Shown here: positions 45,297-53,990 of the stretch, piece by piece
Layout of the letters: each line of letters begins with the position of its first letter
How positions within the stretch are numbered: the first letter of the stretch is position 1
From: Pseudomonas sp. B21-015
GTDB taxonomy: Bacteria > Pseudomonadota > Gammaproteobacteria > Pseudomonadales > Pseudomonadaceae
DNA: 64,000 nucleotides
Assembly: GCF_024749285.1 (NCBI RefSeq)
Contig: NZ_CP087196.1
Span: forward strand, 62,001 to 126,000
Reading direction: 5' to 3'
Notes under the pieces: generated by a model
Database searches by the model: none
The model's input: only the letters and a program-made list of their open reading frames with translations
Told to the model about the DNA's origin: nothing
Translations under genes and position numbers: made by a program

Positions 45297-45569
45297 TCAG
45301 TGCTGTTCGTCAGGCTTTTTCTTCAGTTTCGGGTTCGGGAAAAACTGCACAGCCTGAACCTTGGCGTCCGGCACCTTGAGTGCCGAGGTGTTGACCCGGG
45401 TGCCCAATTCCTTGGGCACCGACAGGCCTTGTTCATTCAGCGTGTCGGAATAACCGCAGGCCACACACTCGCGATGTGGAACGGTATCTTCGTTCCACAT
45501 CATCAACTTGTCCGGCTCGCTGCAGGCCGGGCAGACTGCCCCGGCGATAAAGCGTTTTTTGGTAATCAC
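45297..45569 (-). CDS. yheV: YheV-family zinc-ribbon protein
   Basis: 90 residues from a GTG at 45569 (GAGAGGGACCT upstream); an ATG at 45584 overlapping the prlC stop is the alternative. A four-cysteine zinc ribbon is seen: CPAC then CVAC. The start KKRFIAGAVCPAC and the tail are those of E. coli YheV, which is also encoded after prlC. Function is unknown; nucleic acid or protein binding is possible. Confidence 0.88.
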   Translation of the reverse strand: MITKKRFIAGAVCPACSEPDKLMMWNEDTVPHRECVACGYSDTLNEQGLSVPKELGTRVNTSALKVPDAKVQAVQFFPNPKLKKKPDEQH

Positions 45570-45580
45570 AGGTCCCTCTC

Positions 45581-47632
45581 TCATGCTGCCGCGTCCTCAC
45601 TCAGGCCGCTGTGGCGCAAGAGTGCGTCAATCGATGGCGCACGGCCACGGAAGTCGACGAACAGCACCATCGGTTCCTGAGATCCACCGCGCGCCAGGAT
45701 CGCTTCGCGGAAGGCGCGACCGGTCTCGGCATTGAGCACGCCGTCTTCTTCGAACTTGGAGAAGGCATCGGCCGACAATACTTCAGCCCATTTATAGCTG
45801 TAGTAACCCGCCGCGTAACCACCGGCGAAGATGTGGGCGAAGCTGTTGGGGAAACGGTTGTAGGCCGGTGGACGCATGACCGAAACCTCGTCGCGCACGC
45901 CTTCGAGCACTTGCAGCACGTTACGACCGTCGCCATGGGTGGCGTGCAGTTCGAAGTCGAACAGCGAGAACTCCAACTGACGGACCATCATCAGGCCGGA
46001 CTGGAAGTTCTTCGCCGCGAGCATTTTTTCCAGCAGGTCTTGAGGCAGCGGCTCGCCGGTTTCGTAGTGACCGGAAATCAGCGCCAGGCCTTCCGGCTCC
46101 CAGCACCAGTTTTCCATGAACTGGCTTGGCAGCTCGACCGCGTCCCAGGCCACACCGTTGATGCCGGACACGCCGGCGTGCTCGACGCGGGTCAGCAGGT
46201 GATGCAGGCCATGACCGAATTCGTGGAACAGGGTGGTGACTTCGTCGTGGGTCAGCAGGGCTGGTTTACCGCTATCGGCCGGGGTGAAGTTGCACACCAG
46301 GTTCGCCACCGGGCTTTGCAGCGCGCCATTGATCGTGCGGCGATGATCGCGGGCGCCGTCCATCCAGGCACCGCCGCGCTTGTTGGCGCGGGCATACAGG
46401 TCGAAGAAGAAGCGGCCGACGTGCTGGCCGTTTTCCTTGATTTCGAAAAGGCGAACGTCCGGGTGCCAAGTGTCGAAGCCTTTCAGCTCGGCGATCTCGA
46501 TGCCATACAGGCGCTGGACGATGCTGAACAGTCCACCCAAGACCTTGTCGATCGGGAAGTACGCGCGAAGGGTTTCCTGGGCGACGCTGTAGCGCTGCTC
46601 GCGGAGTTTTTCACCGTAGAAACCGCTGTCCCAGCTTTGCAGATCCGGGCAACCTTGTTCGGCGGCGTAGGCCTTGAGCTGTTGCAGATCCAGGGCGGCG
46701 AAAGGCTTGCTGCGTTTTGCCAGGTCGCGCAGGAAACTCAGCACCTGATCGTTGGACTCGGCCATTTTGGTGGCCAGGCTCAACTCCGAAAAGCTGGCGA
46801 AGCCCAACAGTTTTGCCAGCTCCTGACGCAGGTCGAGGATTTCTTCCATGACCGGGCCGTTATCGTTCTGACCGGCATTCGGGCCTTGGTCCGACGCACG
46901 GGTGCAGTAGGCGGCGTAGACTTCTTCGCGCAGGGTGCGGTCCTGGGCGTAGGTCATTACCGCGTAGTAACTCGGGAATTCCAGGGTGATCAGCCAGCCG
47001 TTCAGGTCTTTGGCTTGCGCGGCGGCGGCCATTTGCGCTTTGGCCGACTCGGTCAGGCCGGCGAGGGCGGCTTCGTCGGTGATGTGTTTGGTCCAGGCCT
47101 GAGTGGCGTCGAGCAACTGGTTGGAGAAGTGACTGGCTAGCTCAGACAGTTTGCTCTGCACATCGGCATAACGCTTTTGCTCAGGTGCAGGCAGGTCGAT
47201 ACCCGACAGACGGAAGTCACGCAGGGCGTGCTCCAGGATCGTTTTTTGCGCCACGTCGAAACCGGCAGCCTCTGGGCTGTTGGCCAGCGCTTCATAGGCC
47301 TGAAACAGTTCACGGTTCTGACCCAGCTCGGTGGCGTAGGCACTCAGGGCCGGCAGGCAGGACTCGTAAGCCTCGCGCAACTCAGCACTGTTGCACACGG
47401 CATTGAGGTGGCTGACCGGGCTCCAGGCGGCGCCCAGACGGTCATTGAGTTCGTCCATCGCCAGCACCAGGCCGGCCCAGGTCGGTTGTTTGCCCTGGGT
47501 TTTGAGGATATCGACGATGGCGGCGCGGTTGTCAGCCAGGATCTTTTCAATGGCCGGTTGCACGTGTTCGGCACGGATCGCCGAGAACGGCGGCAGGTCG
47601 TAGGACTGCAGAAGAGGGTTGTTCACGCTCAC
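45581..47632 (-). CDS. prlC: oligopeptidase A
   Basis: 683 residues from a GTG at 47632, where AAGGTG lies six bases upstream and the family's MSVNNPLLQ-type start occurs; the longer frame to 47671 is less likely. M3 metallopeptidase with HEFGHGLHH (HExxH) and the later Glu ligand region. It degrades short peptides, including signal peptide fragments, in the cytoplasm. It is followed by yheV, as in many gamma-proteobacteria, and is divergent from a gamma-carbonic anhydrase. Confidence 0.95.
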   Translation of the reverse strand: MSVNNPLLQSYDLPPFSAIRAEHVQPAIEKILADNRAAIVDILKTQGKQPTWAGLVLAMDELNDRLGAAWSPVSHLNAVCNSAELREAYESCLPALSAYATELGQNRELFQAYEALANSPEAAGFDVAQKTILEHALRDFRLSGIDLPAPEQKRYADVQSKLSELASHFSNQLLDATQAWTKHITDEAALAGLTESAKAQMAAAAQAKDLNGWLITLEFPSYYAVMTYAQDRTLREEVYAAYCTRASDQGPNAGQNDNGPVMEEILDLRQELAKLLGFASFSELSLATKMAESNDQVLSFLRDLAKRSKPFAALDLQQLKAYAAEQGCPDLQSWDSGFYGEKLREQRYSVAQETLRAYFPIDKVLGGLFSIVQRLYGIEIAELKGFDTWHPDVRLFEIKENGQHVGRFFFDLYARANKRGGAWMDGARDHRRTINGALQSPVANLVCNFTPADSGKPALLTHDEVTTLFHEFGHGLHHLLTRVEHAGVSGINGVAWDAVELPSQFMENWCWEPEGLALISGHYETGEPLPQDLLEKMLAAKNFQSGLMMVRQLEFSLFDFELHATHGDGRNVLQVLEGVRDEVSVMRPPAYNRFPNSFAHIFAGGYAAGYYSYKWAEVLSADAFSKFEEDGVLNAETGRAFREAILARGGSQEPMVLFVDFRGRAPSIDALLRHSGLSEDAAA

Positions 47633-47733
47633 GGTTGGCACCTTGGCTGGAAAACATGCGGGAAGAAACATGGCCCCATCTTAATTACAATCGACGCTCA
47701 CCGCAGCTATCAGCAAAAGAGAGAGAGCCTATC

Positions 47734-48279
47734 GTGACCCTTCGCAAGTATCAGAACCACACGCCGCTGCTGGGCAAAGGCGCCTTTGTCGACGGCTCGG
47801 CGGTGGTGATCGGCGACGTTGAAATCGGCGAAGACAGCTCCGTCTGGCCGCTGACAGTGATCCGTGGCGACATGCATCGCATCCGAATCGGTGCGCGCAC
47901 CAGCGTGCAGGATGGCTGCGTGCTGCACATCACTCACGCCGGTCCGTTCAATCCCGATGGCTTCCCATTGCTGATCGGCGACGATGTGACCATCGCACAT
48001 AAAGTCATGCTGCATGGTTGTGCCGTGGGCAACCGGATTCTGATCGGCATGGGCAGCATCGTCATGGACGGCGCGGTGGTCGAGGACGATGTGATCATCG
48101 GTGCCGGCAGCCTGGTACCCCCGGGCAAGCGCCTGGAAAGCGGTTTTCTCTATGTCGGTAGCCCGGTGAAACAGATCCGACCGCTGACAGACAAGGAAAA
48201 AGCCTTTTTCACCTACAGCGCGGCGAACTACGTAAAGCTCAAGGACCTGCATCTGGCCGAAGGCTACGATCAGCTCTAA
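47734..48279 (+). CDS. gamma-carbonic anhydrase family protein
   Basis: 181 residues from a GTG at 47734, preceded by AGAGAGAG. A left-handed beta-helix of hexapeptide repeats: GAFVDGSAVVIGDVEIGEDS and IGDDVTIAHKVMLHGCAVGN, with zinc-ligand histidines in LHITHAG, TIAHKVMLHG. It resembles YrdA/CaiE-type proteins, which often have no detectable carbonic anhydrase activity. It follows prlC divergently and is 45 bases before the HAD gene on the same strand. Confidence 0.9.
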   Translation: MTLRKYQNHTPLLGKGAFVDGSAVVIGDVEIGEDSSVWPLTVIRGDMHRIRIGARTSVQDGCVLHITHAGPFNPDGFPLLIGDDVTIAHKVMLHGCAVGNRILIGMGSIVMDGAVVEDDVIIGAGSLVPPGKRLESGFLYVGSPVKQIRPLTDKEKAFFTYSAANYVKLKDLHLAEGYDQL

Positions 48280-48324
48280 ACCTCTTGATAACGGAAAGTG
48301 TCTCGCTATTGCTCAGGAATTTTC

Positions 48325-48975
48325 ATGCATTACCAAACCGTACTGTTCGACCTCGATGGCACGCTGACCGACCCGCGTGAAGGCATCACCCGCTCCATCC
48401 AGTTCGCCCTGAGCAAACTGGGCATCGATGAGCCGGACCTGAGCAAGCTTGAGCACTTCATCGGCCCGCCGTTGTTGCAGGCGTTCATGCAGTTTTACGA
48501 CTTCGACGAGCCCAAGGCCTGGGAAGCGGTGAACTTTTATCGTGAACGCTTCAAAGTCACCGGCCTGTATGAAAACCGCGTATTCGACGGGGTTATGCCG
48601 CTGCTCGAAACCCTCGGTAGGCAAGGGCGACAGCTGTACATCGCGACCTCCAAGCCATGGGTTTTCGCCCGGGAAATCGCCCGGCACTTCGACTTTGCCA
48701 AGCATTTCAAGGTGATTTACGGCAGCGAACTGGATGGCACGCGAACCAACAAGGTCGAGTTGATTGCGCACTTGATGAGCGAAGAGGGTCTGGGCCCGGC
48801 CAATACCCTGATGATCGGCGACCGTAAACACGATCTGATCGGCGCTCGCAGCAATGGACTGGACGCAGCGGCGGTGGGTTATGGGTTTGGCAGCCGGGAA
48901 GAGTTGAGCGCTGAAGCACCGGCGTATCACTTTGAAACGCTGGAGGAGATGCATCAGGCGTTTTTGCAGCGCTGA
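48325..48975 (+). CDS. HAD-family phosphatase (Gph-like)
   Basis: 216 residues from the ATG at 48325 (CAGGAA upstream). HAD motifs: DLDGTLTD with the nucleophile Asp, ATSKPW (motif II), K in the cap-core hinge and IGDRKHDLIGA (motif IV). The helical cap domain (~16-85) is of the phosphoglycolate phosphatase class. It is likely a small-molecule phosphatase. A REP pair follows its stop. Confidence 0.9.
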   Translation: MHYQTVLFDLDGTLTDPREGITRSIQFALSKLGIDEPDLSKLEHFIGPPLLQAFMQFYDFDEPKAWEAVNFYRERFKVTGLYENRVFDGVMPLLETLGRQGRQLYIATSKPWVFAREIARHFDFAKHFKVIYGSELDGTRTNKVELIAHLMSEEGLGPANTLMIGDRKHDLIGARSNGLDAAAVGYGFGSREELSAEAPAYHFETLEEMHQAFLQR

Positions 48976-48983
48976 TCAGTGCG

Positions 48984-49076
48984 CCTTCGCGGGCAAGCCC
49001 GCTCCCACAGGGTTATATGTCTGTCCAAAGGACATCGGCATACACCGACCTAATGTGGGGGCTTGCCCGCGAAGAG
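48984..49076. repeat. REP-type inverted repeat pair, right copy shortened
   Basis: Copy at 48984-49012 is full (GCGGGCAAGCCCGCTCCCACAGG); the facing copy at 49053-49076 has lost bases (TGTGGGGGCTTGCCCGCGAAG). Located between convergent genes. Confidence 0.85.
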
Positions 49077-49097
49077 GCCCGTTCAGTCACCAAAAAT

Positions 49098-50174
49098 TCA
49101 TGATCCGGCCAACACCTTCAACGCCGCCTTACGCTCCTCAACCGGTAACGCGCCCAGCTTCTCCACCGCTGCATAAAACCGCACCCAATCCCCATCGACC
49201 TGCCCGAACAACGCGGCAAATGCCGGCACCCACTGGTCGTACAAACCAAACGGGAGCAGTCGAGCATTGTTCATCGGGGTGTTGATCCAGGCATCGTAGC
49301 GTTTGTTCCCAGCCCATTGGCTGTCGCGTAGTGTCCGGTATTCACGGCGCAATTGTTCGAACTCTGCCGCTTTTTGCTCGCGCATTTGTTCGGCAGGCAG
49401 CGGCAGGGCGTAAAGCCGTTCCAACCTGGTGCGGGTGTCCAGCACCAACTGGATGAACTGATCGCGTTGCTGCTCCAAAGCTCCATTATCCGGCGGCATG
49501 CCTCGGAATGCGCGCCATTGCCGAGTGCCTTCCTGCTCGACGAAGGTGGCGAAGGACTCGTTGAACTCGGTGTCGTCTTTCACATAAAAACGTTGATGGG
49601 CGAGTTCGTGGAAAATCAGCGTGGCCAACCGTTCGTCGCCCAAACCCATCATCGAGCTCATGATCGGGTCGTTGAACCAACCGAGCGTCGAATAGGCCTC
49701 GACGCCGCCAATCGACACGTCCATACCTTGCAATCGTTGCAACGCGGCCTCACCGCGGGCAGCGCTCTGGCTGTAATACCCGCGATAGGCGACGCAGCCA
49801 GCGATGGGGAAACAATGGTTCTGCGGCTTCAGCGAAAACTCCGGCGTGGCAAAGACGTTCCAGACTACAAACGGTCGGTCGATGTCGGCGTACAAGCGGT
49901 AGCTCTGGTTGTCCGGCAGGTGCAGGCGTTGGCTGGCGAATGTCCGGGCCTTTTGTGATTGGGTCAGATGCGCGCGCAATTGCTGATCGCGGCCGGGATC
50001 GGCAATCACACTGGAAACCGGCTCACGTGCCCGCAGCAAGTGCAGCTGACCACTGGCCAATTGGCCGTAATAGCTGATGCTGGTGCAGCCGTTCAATAAC
50101 AAAAGAAACATCCCCGGAAACAAAATGCGTAAAACGCGATCAAGTAACCCAAGGCTTGGACGCGGCCTGATCAA
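49098..50174 (-). CDS. predicted metallo-aminopeptidase lipoprotein (COG4324 type)
   Basis: 358 residues. A lipobox (LLNGC, Cys30) follows an N-terminal helix, so it is a lipoprotein. The zinc site HELAH at 189-193 with a downstream Glu (NESFATFVE, ~206) is that of a gluzincin. CFPIAGCVAYRGYYSQ and GGVEAYSTLGWFNDP are characteristic of this uncharacterised aminopeptidase family. It is divergent from a small lipoprotein gene. Substrate is unknown; a peptidoglycan or peptide role is possible. Confidence 0.87.
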   Translation of the reverse strand: MIRPRPSLGLLDRVLRILFPGMFLLLLNGCTSISYYGQLASGQLHLLRAREPVSSVIADPGRDQQLRAHLTQSQKARTFASQRLHLPDNQSYRLYADIDRPFVVWNVFATPEFSLKPQNHCFPIAGCVAYRGYYSQSAARGEAALQRLQGMDVSIGGVEAYSTLGWFNDPIMSSMMGLGDERLATLIFHELAHQRFYVKDDTEFNESFATFVEQEGTRQWRAFRGMPPDNGALEQQRDQFIQLVLDTRTRLERLYALPLPAEQMREQKAAEFEQLRREYRTLRDSQWAGNKRYDAWINTPMNNARLLPFGLYDQWVPAFAALFGQVDGDWVRFYAAVEKLGALPVEERKAALKVLAGS

Positions 50175-50232
50175 AATGAATCATCCTTGGAAAGTCTGCC
50201 CGCAAGACTATCCCGCCTATTGGAGCTCCGCT

Positions 50233-50649
50233 ATGCGCAAGTTGATGCTGACGGGAGGCCTGCTGATGCTGGCCGGTTGTGCCGGACTGCCCACCCCTGA
50301 TCCTTCGCAGGCGTGGATCGATCTGGATTCACGGCAGGAAGACACCGCGCTGCAAGCGGTAGAAGTCGATGACAAGGCTTCCATCGACAAGCGTTACTTC
50401 GAGGTGCAGCCCGGTAGCCATGAGCTGACAGTTCGCTACTTGTTTGCTGTCCAGCCGACCAACATTGGCCCCAACGCCGAGCCGCTGTGGCGCGACTGCC
50501 AGTTGAATGTGAAATTCAAGGAATTCAACGCCGGTCAGCGATATCAGCTGCAAGCGGGGAATATCGGTTTTCGGCCGTGGGCAAAGCTCTACGATCAGCA
50601 GCGAAAAGTGATTGGGCAGGGCACACCGGCAGGCTGCCAACGTACCTGA
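50233..50649 (+). CDS. small lipoprotein, first of a paralogous pair
   Basis: 138 residues from the ATG at 50233. Lipobox LMLAGC (Cys16). The remainder is beta-rich: AWIDLDSRQEDTALQAVEVDD, RYFEVQPGSHELTVRYLF, and a two-cysteine pattern (RDCQLNVKFKEFNAGQRYQL ... GCQRT). It is clearly related to the next gene (shared RYF-V-PG-HEL-VR and F-AGQRY-L patterns). Function unknown. It is divergent from the aminopeptidase. Confidence 0.85.
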   Translation: MRKLMLTGGLLMLAGCAGLPTPDPSQAWIDLDSRQEDTALQAVEVDDKASIDKRYFEVQPGSHELTVRYLFAVQPTNIGPNAEPLWRDCQLNVKFKEFNAGQRYQLQAGNIGFRPWAKLYDQQRKVIGQGTPAGCQRT

Positions 50650-50689
50650 TCGGCGCTATGCTGAACGATCAGTCCTTGGGATATTCATC

Positions 50690-51109
50690 ATGCGCAGGTT
50701 GTTGCTATTGCTTGCTACTGGCGCCTTTGTCGGTTGCGCGGGTCCGTTGCCGGCGGTCGATCCGCAGATGGCTTGGGTCGACTTCGCTACACCGAGCCCT
50801 GGCGGTAAATTGCTGATGGCCGATCGGCTGGATAACCAGCGTCTGAGCGACGGGCGTTACTTCCAGGTCACCCCGGGTAGGCATGAGCTGATAGTACGTT
50901 TCGATTTTGAAGTGATGGGTGGTGGCTCGGGCTTGATGAATGCTCCGTTGGAGCGGCTGTGCTACTTGACCATCAACTACGACCATTTCGAGGCCGGACA
51001 GCGTTATCTGCTGGAAGCGCGTTCTATAGCGTTCACCCCCAGCGCCCGGCTGTACAACGCCAAGCGGGAGATTGTCGCCGAGGATCGACTGGCTAATTGC
51101 GTCATGTGA
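50690..51109 (+). CDS. small lipoprotein, second of a paralogous pair
   Basis: 139 residues from the ATG at 50690. Lipobox AFVGC (Cys16). It shares the RYFQVTPGRHELIVRFDF block and HFEAGQRYLLEA with the gene 40 bases upstream, and one cysteine each near CYLTINY and the C-terminus (LANCVM), so both may have a disulfide. The pair probably arose by tandem duplication. Function unknown. Confidence 0.85.
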   Translation: MRRLLLLLATGAFVGCAGPLPAVDPQMAWVDFATPSPGGKLLMADRLDNQRLSDGRYFQVTPGRHELIVRFDFEVMGGGSGLMNAPLERLCYLTINYDHFEAGQRYLLEARSIAFTPSARLYNAKREIVAEDRLANCVM

Positions 51110-51115
51110 GACGAA

Positions 51116-51349
51116 TCAACGGTCATTTTTTTGGTAGATGATTTTCTTGGTGCCGCCTTCGCATGAGCCTACGACCATGTTCTGATCGTGCACTTCGTCG
51201 TTAGTGACGATTTCCAGGGTATAGGACGAGACGTTATTGGCCTGGATCTTGGCTTCGATTTCGGCCTTGAGTTCCTCACAGGATTTTGGTGCCGCGAGAG
51301 CCGATGTGGCCAGCGCACAACAGATAACCGCCAAGGCAAAACGTTTCAT
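51116..51349 (-). CDS. DUF1161 periplasmic protein, copy 1
   Basis: 77 residues with a signal peptide (cleavage after ~20, ALAA). The mature part, ~57 residues, has CEELKAEIEAKI and YTLEIV with a second Cys in GSCEGGTKKIIY, the DUF1161 pattern. A GGGAG site precedes the ATG. A second copy lies 2 kb away at 53263-53487. Function unknown; the two cysteines probably form a disulfide. Confidence 0.88.
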   Translation of the reverse strand: MKRFALAVICCALATSALAAPKSCEELKAEIEAKIQANNVSSYTLEIVTNDEVHDQNMVVGSCEGGTKKIIYQKNDR

Positions 51350-51445
51350 GGTTGAAGCTCCCTTGAGGCAGCGCGCACAGTGATGCGCTTAAGCTGCTGT
51401 CATTTATTCGACCACAGTTTCGCCAACCAGGTTTTGTTTCAGCGC

Positions 51446-51520
51446 AAAAAAGATCGCAGGCTGCGCCAGCTCCTACAGGCCACTCGATCCCGTAGGCGCT
51501 GCCGAAGGTTGCGATCTTTT
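51446..51520. repeat. second-family inverted repeat (AAAAGATCGCAG type)
   Basis: AAAAAAGATCGCAGGCTGCGCC faces GGCGCTGCCGAAGGTTGCGATCTTTT; the same arrangement as at 27980-28044. It lies upstream of the DUF1161 gene and just past the osmC stop, so it may also end osmC transcription. Confidence 0.85.
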
Positions 51521-51526
51521 ATCGGT

Positions 51527-51958
51527 TTAGCTGACCAACGTCGCATCCAGGCTGATTTTCGCATTCAATACTTTGGACACCGGGCAGCCCTCTTTGGCCT
51601 TGTTGCTCAGTTCCTCGAATTGCGCCTGGGTCGCCCCAGGGATTTTCGCCTTGAGGATCAGTTTCACGGCGGTGATTGCAAAGCCGCCGTCCACCTGGTC
51701 CAGGGTAACTTCGGCGTTGGTGTCGATGCTGTCGGCCTTGAGGCCGGCCTCACCGAGAATCATTGAAAACGCCATGGAGAAACAGCCCGCGTGAGCCGCG
51801 CCGATCAGCTCTTCCGGATTGGTGCCCTTACCTCCCTCGAAACGGGCTTTGAAGCCGTAGGGCGCTTCTCTGAGTACACCGGTTTCCGTGGAAATCGAGC
51901 CGATGCCGGTCTTCAGATCACCTTCCCAATGAGCCGATGCTTTCTTTGTGATGGCCAT
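51527..51958 (-). CDS. osmC: osmotically inducible peroxiredoxin OsmC
   Basis: 143 residues. OsmC/Ohr fold with both catalytic cysteines (AHAGCFSMAFS and KEGCPVSK). The GxAHAGCFSMAFS form points to OsmC rather than Ohr. It reduces organic hydroperoxides with thiols. A GAGGAGG site precedes the ATG, and a very good AlgU promoter lies upstream (52020-52047); osmC is AlgU-dependent in P. aeruginosa. Confidence 0.94.
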   Translation of the reverse strand: MAITKKASAHWEGDLKTGIGSISTETGVLREAPYGFKARFEGGKGTNPEELIGAAHAGCFSMAFSMILGEAGLKADSIDTNAEVTLDQVDGGFAITAVKLILKAKIPGATQAQFEELSNKAKEGCPVSKVLNAKISLDATLVS

Positions 51959-52019
51959 GTCTGCCTCCTCAAGGTCCGGCGCGAACCGTCACGCCTTCGT
52001 GGTTTTTGGTTACCAGGGT

Positions 52020-52047
52020 TCTGAGGATAGACCGTCGGGCAAAGTTC
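52020..52047 (-). promoter_or_regulatory. AlgU (sigma-22)-type promoter of osmC
   Basis: Minus strand GAACTT (52042-52047), 17-base spacer, TCAGA (52020-52024). The -35 is a perfect consensus. It is ~62 bases upstream of the osmC ATG. Confidence 0.8.
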
Positions 52048-52145
52048 ACCTCATCTGATCAGTCTTCTGATTACGCAGGAATTTTGTCTCTCCTATTGAA
52101 ACTCGGGTATATGCCCTCATTGCAGAGAACACGCTTATAGACTCG

Positions 52146-52196
52146 GCAGGTTTTCGTTCGTGAAAAAACCTGCTTACCCATTGGAGAAGCAGGTTT
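52146..52196 (+). promoter_or_regulatory. mutually exclusive hairpins in the leader of the LLM oxidoreductase gene
   Basis: Three pairing segments: A 52146-52154 (GCAGGTTTT), B 52165-52175 (AAAACCTGCTT) and C 52187-52196 (AAGCAGGTTT). A:B gives nine perfect pairs; B:C gives ten perfect pairs around an 11-base loop that holds the GGAG ribosome site and ends directly before the ATG at 52197. Only one helix can form at once, as in attenuation or riboswitch-like control. Function is not tested. Confidence 0.6.
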
Positions 52197-53198
52197 ATGA
52201 AACGATTGTCTGATATCAAGTTTTCGACCCTCGATTTGGTGCCCGTGCGGGAAAACGGCAGCGCGGCGCAGTCCTTGCGCAATTCCCTGGACCTGGCGCA
52301 GCACGTCGAAAAATTCGGCTACCACCGCTTCTGGGTTGCTGAACACCACAATATGGACGGGATCGCCAGTTCGGCGACCTCGGTTCTGCTGGGTTATCTG
52401 GCCGGCGGCACTTCGACCATTCGTGTCGGTTCGGGCGGCGTGATGCTGCCCAACCACGCGCCGCTGGTGATCGCCGAGCAGTTCGGCACCCTTGAAAGTC
52501 TGTATCCAGGCCGGATCGACCTAGGCCTGGGCCGCGCGCCCGGCTCCGATCAGATGACTGCCCGCGCCTTGCGTCGTGAGCGCTCCGGCAATGCCGACGA
52601 CTTCCCGGAGGACGTGGCCGAACTGATGCGCTACCTCGGCCCACGCACGCCGGACCAGCGGATCATTGCCATGCCGGGTACCGGCACCAACGTTCCGATC
52701 TGGTTATTGGGTTCGAGCTTGTTCAGTGCTCAGCTGGCCGGTGAGCGCGGTTTACCCTACGCCTTTGCCTCACATTTCGCACCGCGCTTCATGCACGAGG
52801 CGATTCGCGTTTACCGCAACCACTTCAAGCCTTCAGCGGTTTTGGATAAGCCTTACGTGATGCTTGGTGTGCCGCTGGTGGCGGCAGACACCGATGAGCA
52901 GGCCGATTACCTGGCCACTTCGGTGTACCAACGGATTCTCGCGTTAATGCGTGGTCAGAGCCTGGTGCAACGCCCGCCCGTGAAGACCATGGACGGGCTG
53001 TGGCTGCCCCATGAGAAAGAAGCGGTCGGTGATTTCCTGGGACTGGCCATGGTCGGCAGCCCGCAGAAAATCCGCGCCAAGCTTGAGGTGCTGATCGAGC
53101 AGACCCAGGCGGATGAGCTGATTTTTACCTGTGATCTATACGAACATGCTGATCGCGTGCATTCCTATGAGCTGTTGGCGCAGGTCATGAAGGGCTGA
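52197..53198 (+). CDS. LLM-class flavin-dependent oxidoreductase (luciferase-like)
   Basis: 333 residues. TIM-barrel luciferase-like monooxygenase: [14 protein letters not shown] start, [50 protein letters not shown], and [16 protein letters not shown]. It would use reduced FMN and oxygen on an unknown substrate. Its leader folds into competing hairpins (see 52146-52196). It stands alone between DUF1161 genes and osmC. Confidence 0.9.
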   Translation: MKRLSDIKFSTLDLVPVRENGSAAQSLRNSLDLAQHVEKFGYHRFWVAEHHNMDGIASSATSVLLGYLAGGTSTIRVGSGGVMLPNHAPLVIAEQFGTLESLYPGRIDLGLGRAPGSDQMTARALRRERSGNADDFPEDVAELMRYLGPRTPDQRIIAMPGTGTNVPIWLLGSSLFSAQLAGERGLPYAFASHFAPRFMHEAIRVYRNHFKPSAVLDKPYVMLGVPLVAADTDEQADYLATSVYQRILALMRGQSLVQRPPVKTMDGLWLPHEKEAVGDFLGLAMVGSPQKIRAKLEVLIEQTQADELIFTCDLYEHADRVHSYELLAQVMKG

Positions 53199-53215
53199 CG
53201 TTCAAGCGGCACCCA

Positions 53216-53247
53216 CAAAAAAGCCGACGCCATTGCGTCGGCTTTTT
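53216..53247. terminator. bidirectional terminator
   Basis: AAAAAGCCGACGC / GCGTCGGCTTTTT, 13-bp perfect stem with a four-base loop and A/T runs on both sides, between the convergent LLM and DUF1161 genes. Confidence 0.9.
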
Positions 53248-53262
53248 CATTTTCGAGGGCGG

Positions 53263-53487
53263 TCAGCCCTGCTTGTAGACGATTTGCTTGGTGCCTTTCT
53301 CACAGGAGCCGACGACTTTTCCGTCAGCAGCAGCGCCTTTGTCGATGATCTCCAGTGTGTAATTGGAAACACCCTTGGCATCCAGTTTCGCTGCGATTTC
53401 GGCTTTCAGCTCTTCGCACGGCTTGCCCTCGGCAAAGGCTGTTCCCGCAAGGCTCAACAAACCTACCGCCAAAATAAACTTCTTCAT
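53263..53487 (-). CDS. DUF1161 periplasmic protein, copy 2
   Basis: 74 residues from the ATG at 53487 (GGGAG upstream). Signal peptide (cleavage after ~20, AFAE). The mature domain KPCEELKAEIAAKLDAKGVSNY matches copy 1 at 51116-51349 closely and has the same two cysteines (KPCEEL and GSCEKG). The two copies probably arose by duplication, now 2 kb apart around osmC and the LLM gene. Function unknown. Confidence 0.88.
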   Translation of the reverse strand: MKKFILAVGLLSLAGTAFAEGKPCEELKAEIAAKLDAKGVSNYTLEIIDKGAAADGKVVGSCEKGTKQIVYKQG

Positions 53488-53617
53488 GGGTTGCACTCCC
53501 TGGTCGGATCAATAGGGTGAGTGCATCCAGCTATCCGCCGGATTCGCTCACCACTTAGCGCTTTGCCATTCCCTATGGCATTCGGCCAGCGCGCAAGTTC
53601 AGAAGACTAGCTCAAAC

Positions 53618-53833
53618 TCAGCTACTGGCAATCCGGAACCCGACTTTGAGCGTCACCTGGAAGTGCGCAGCTTTGCCGTCCTTGATGTGCCCACGGGTTT
53701 CGGTCACTTCAAACCATTCCATGTACTTTAGGCTTTTGTTGGCTTCGGCCAGGGCATTGTTGATGGCGTCTTCAATGCTGGTGGTGGATGAGCCAACCAA
53801 CTCGACTTTCTTGTAGGTGTGATGGTCAGTCAT
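53618..53833 (-). CDS. dodecin family flavin-binding protein
   Basis: 71 residues. Dodecin pattern: KKVELVGSSTTSIEDAINNALAEA, then MEWFEVTETRGHI with the conserved Trp that stacks on the flavin, and FQVTLKVGFRI. Dodecins form dodecamers that store riboflavin or FMN. A CTTAGGAGAA site precedes the ATG. Confidence 0.92.
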   Translation of the reverse strand: MTDHHTYKKVELVGSSTTSIEDAINNALAEANKSLKYMEWFEVTETRGHIKDGKAAHFQVTLKVGFRIASS

Positions 53834-53990
53834 GGCGTTCTCCTAAGGGTGTGAAATACAGCCTAGCAGTGATTTTTCTTATTTCTTCTGTCGACCAATT
53901 CGAGGTGGAGGTTCAGATTTACTGCACTTTCTCGAACGCCTGAAGTCCCAACCAACACACGCCACTCATCAACAATGCAGGAGAGCCACC

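Noticed and set aside
53488..53617. GAACTT upstream of DUF1161 copy 2 as an AlgU promoter
   Set aside because: The expected -10 position reads CCATA or CATAG, not TCTGA.
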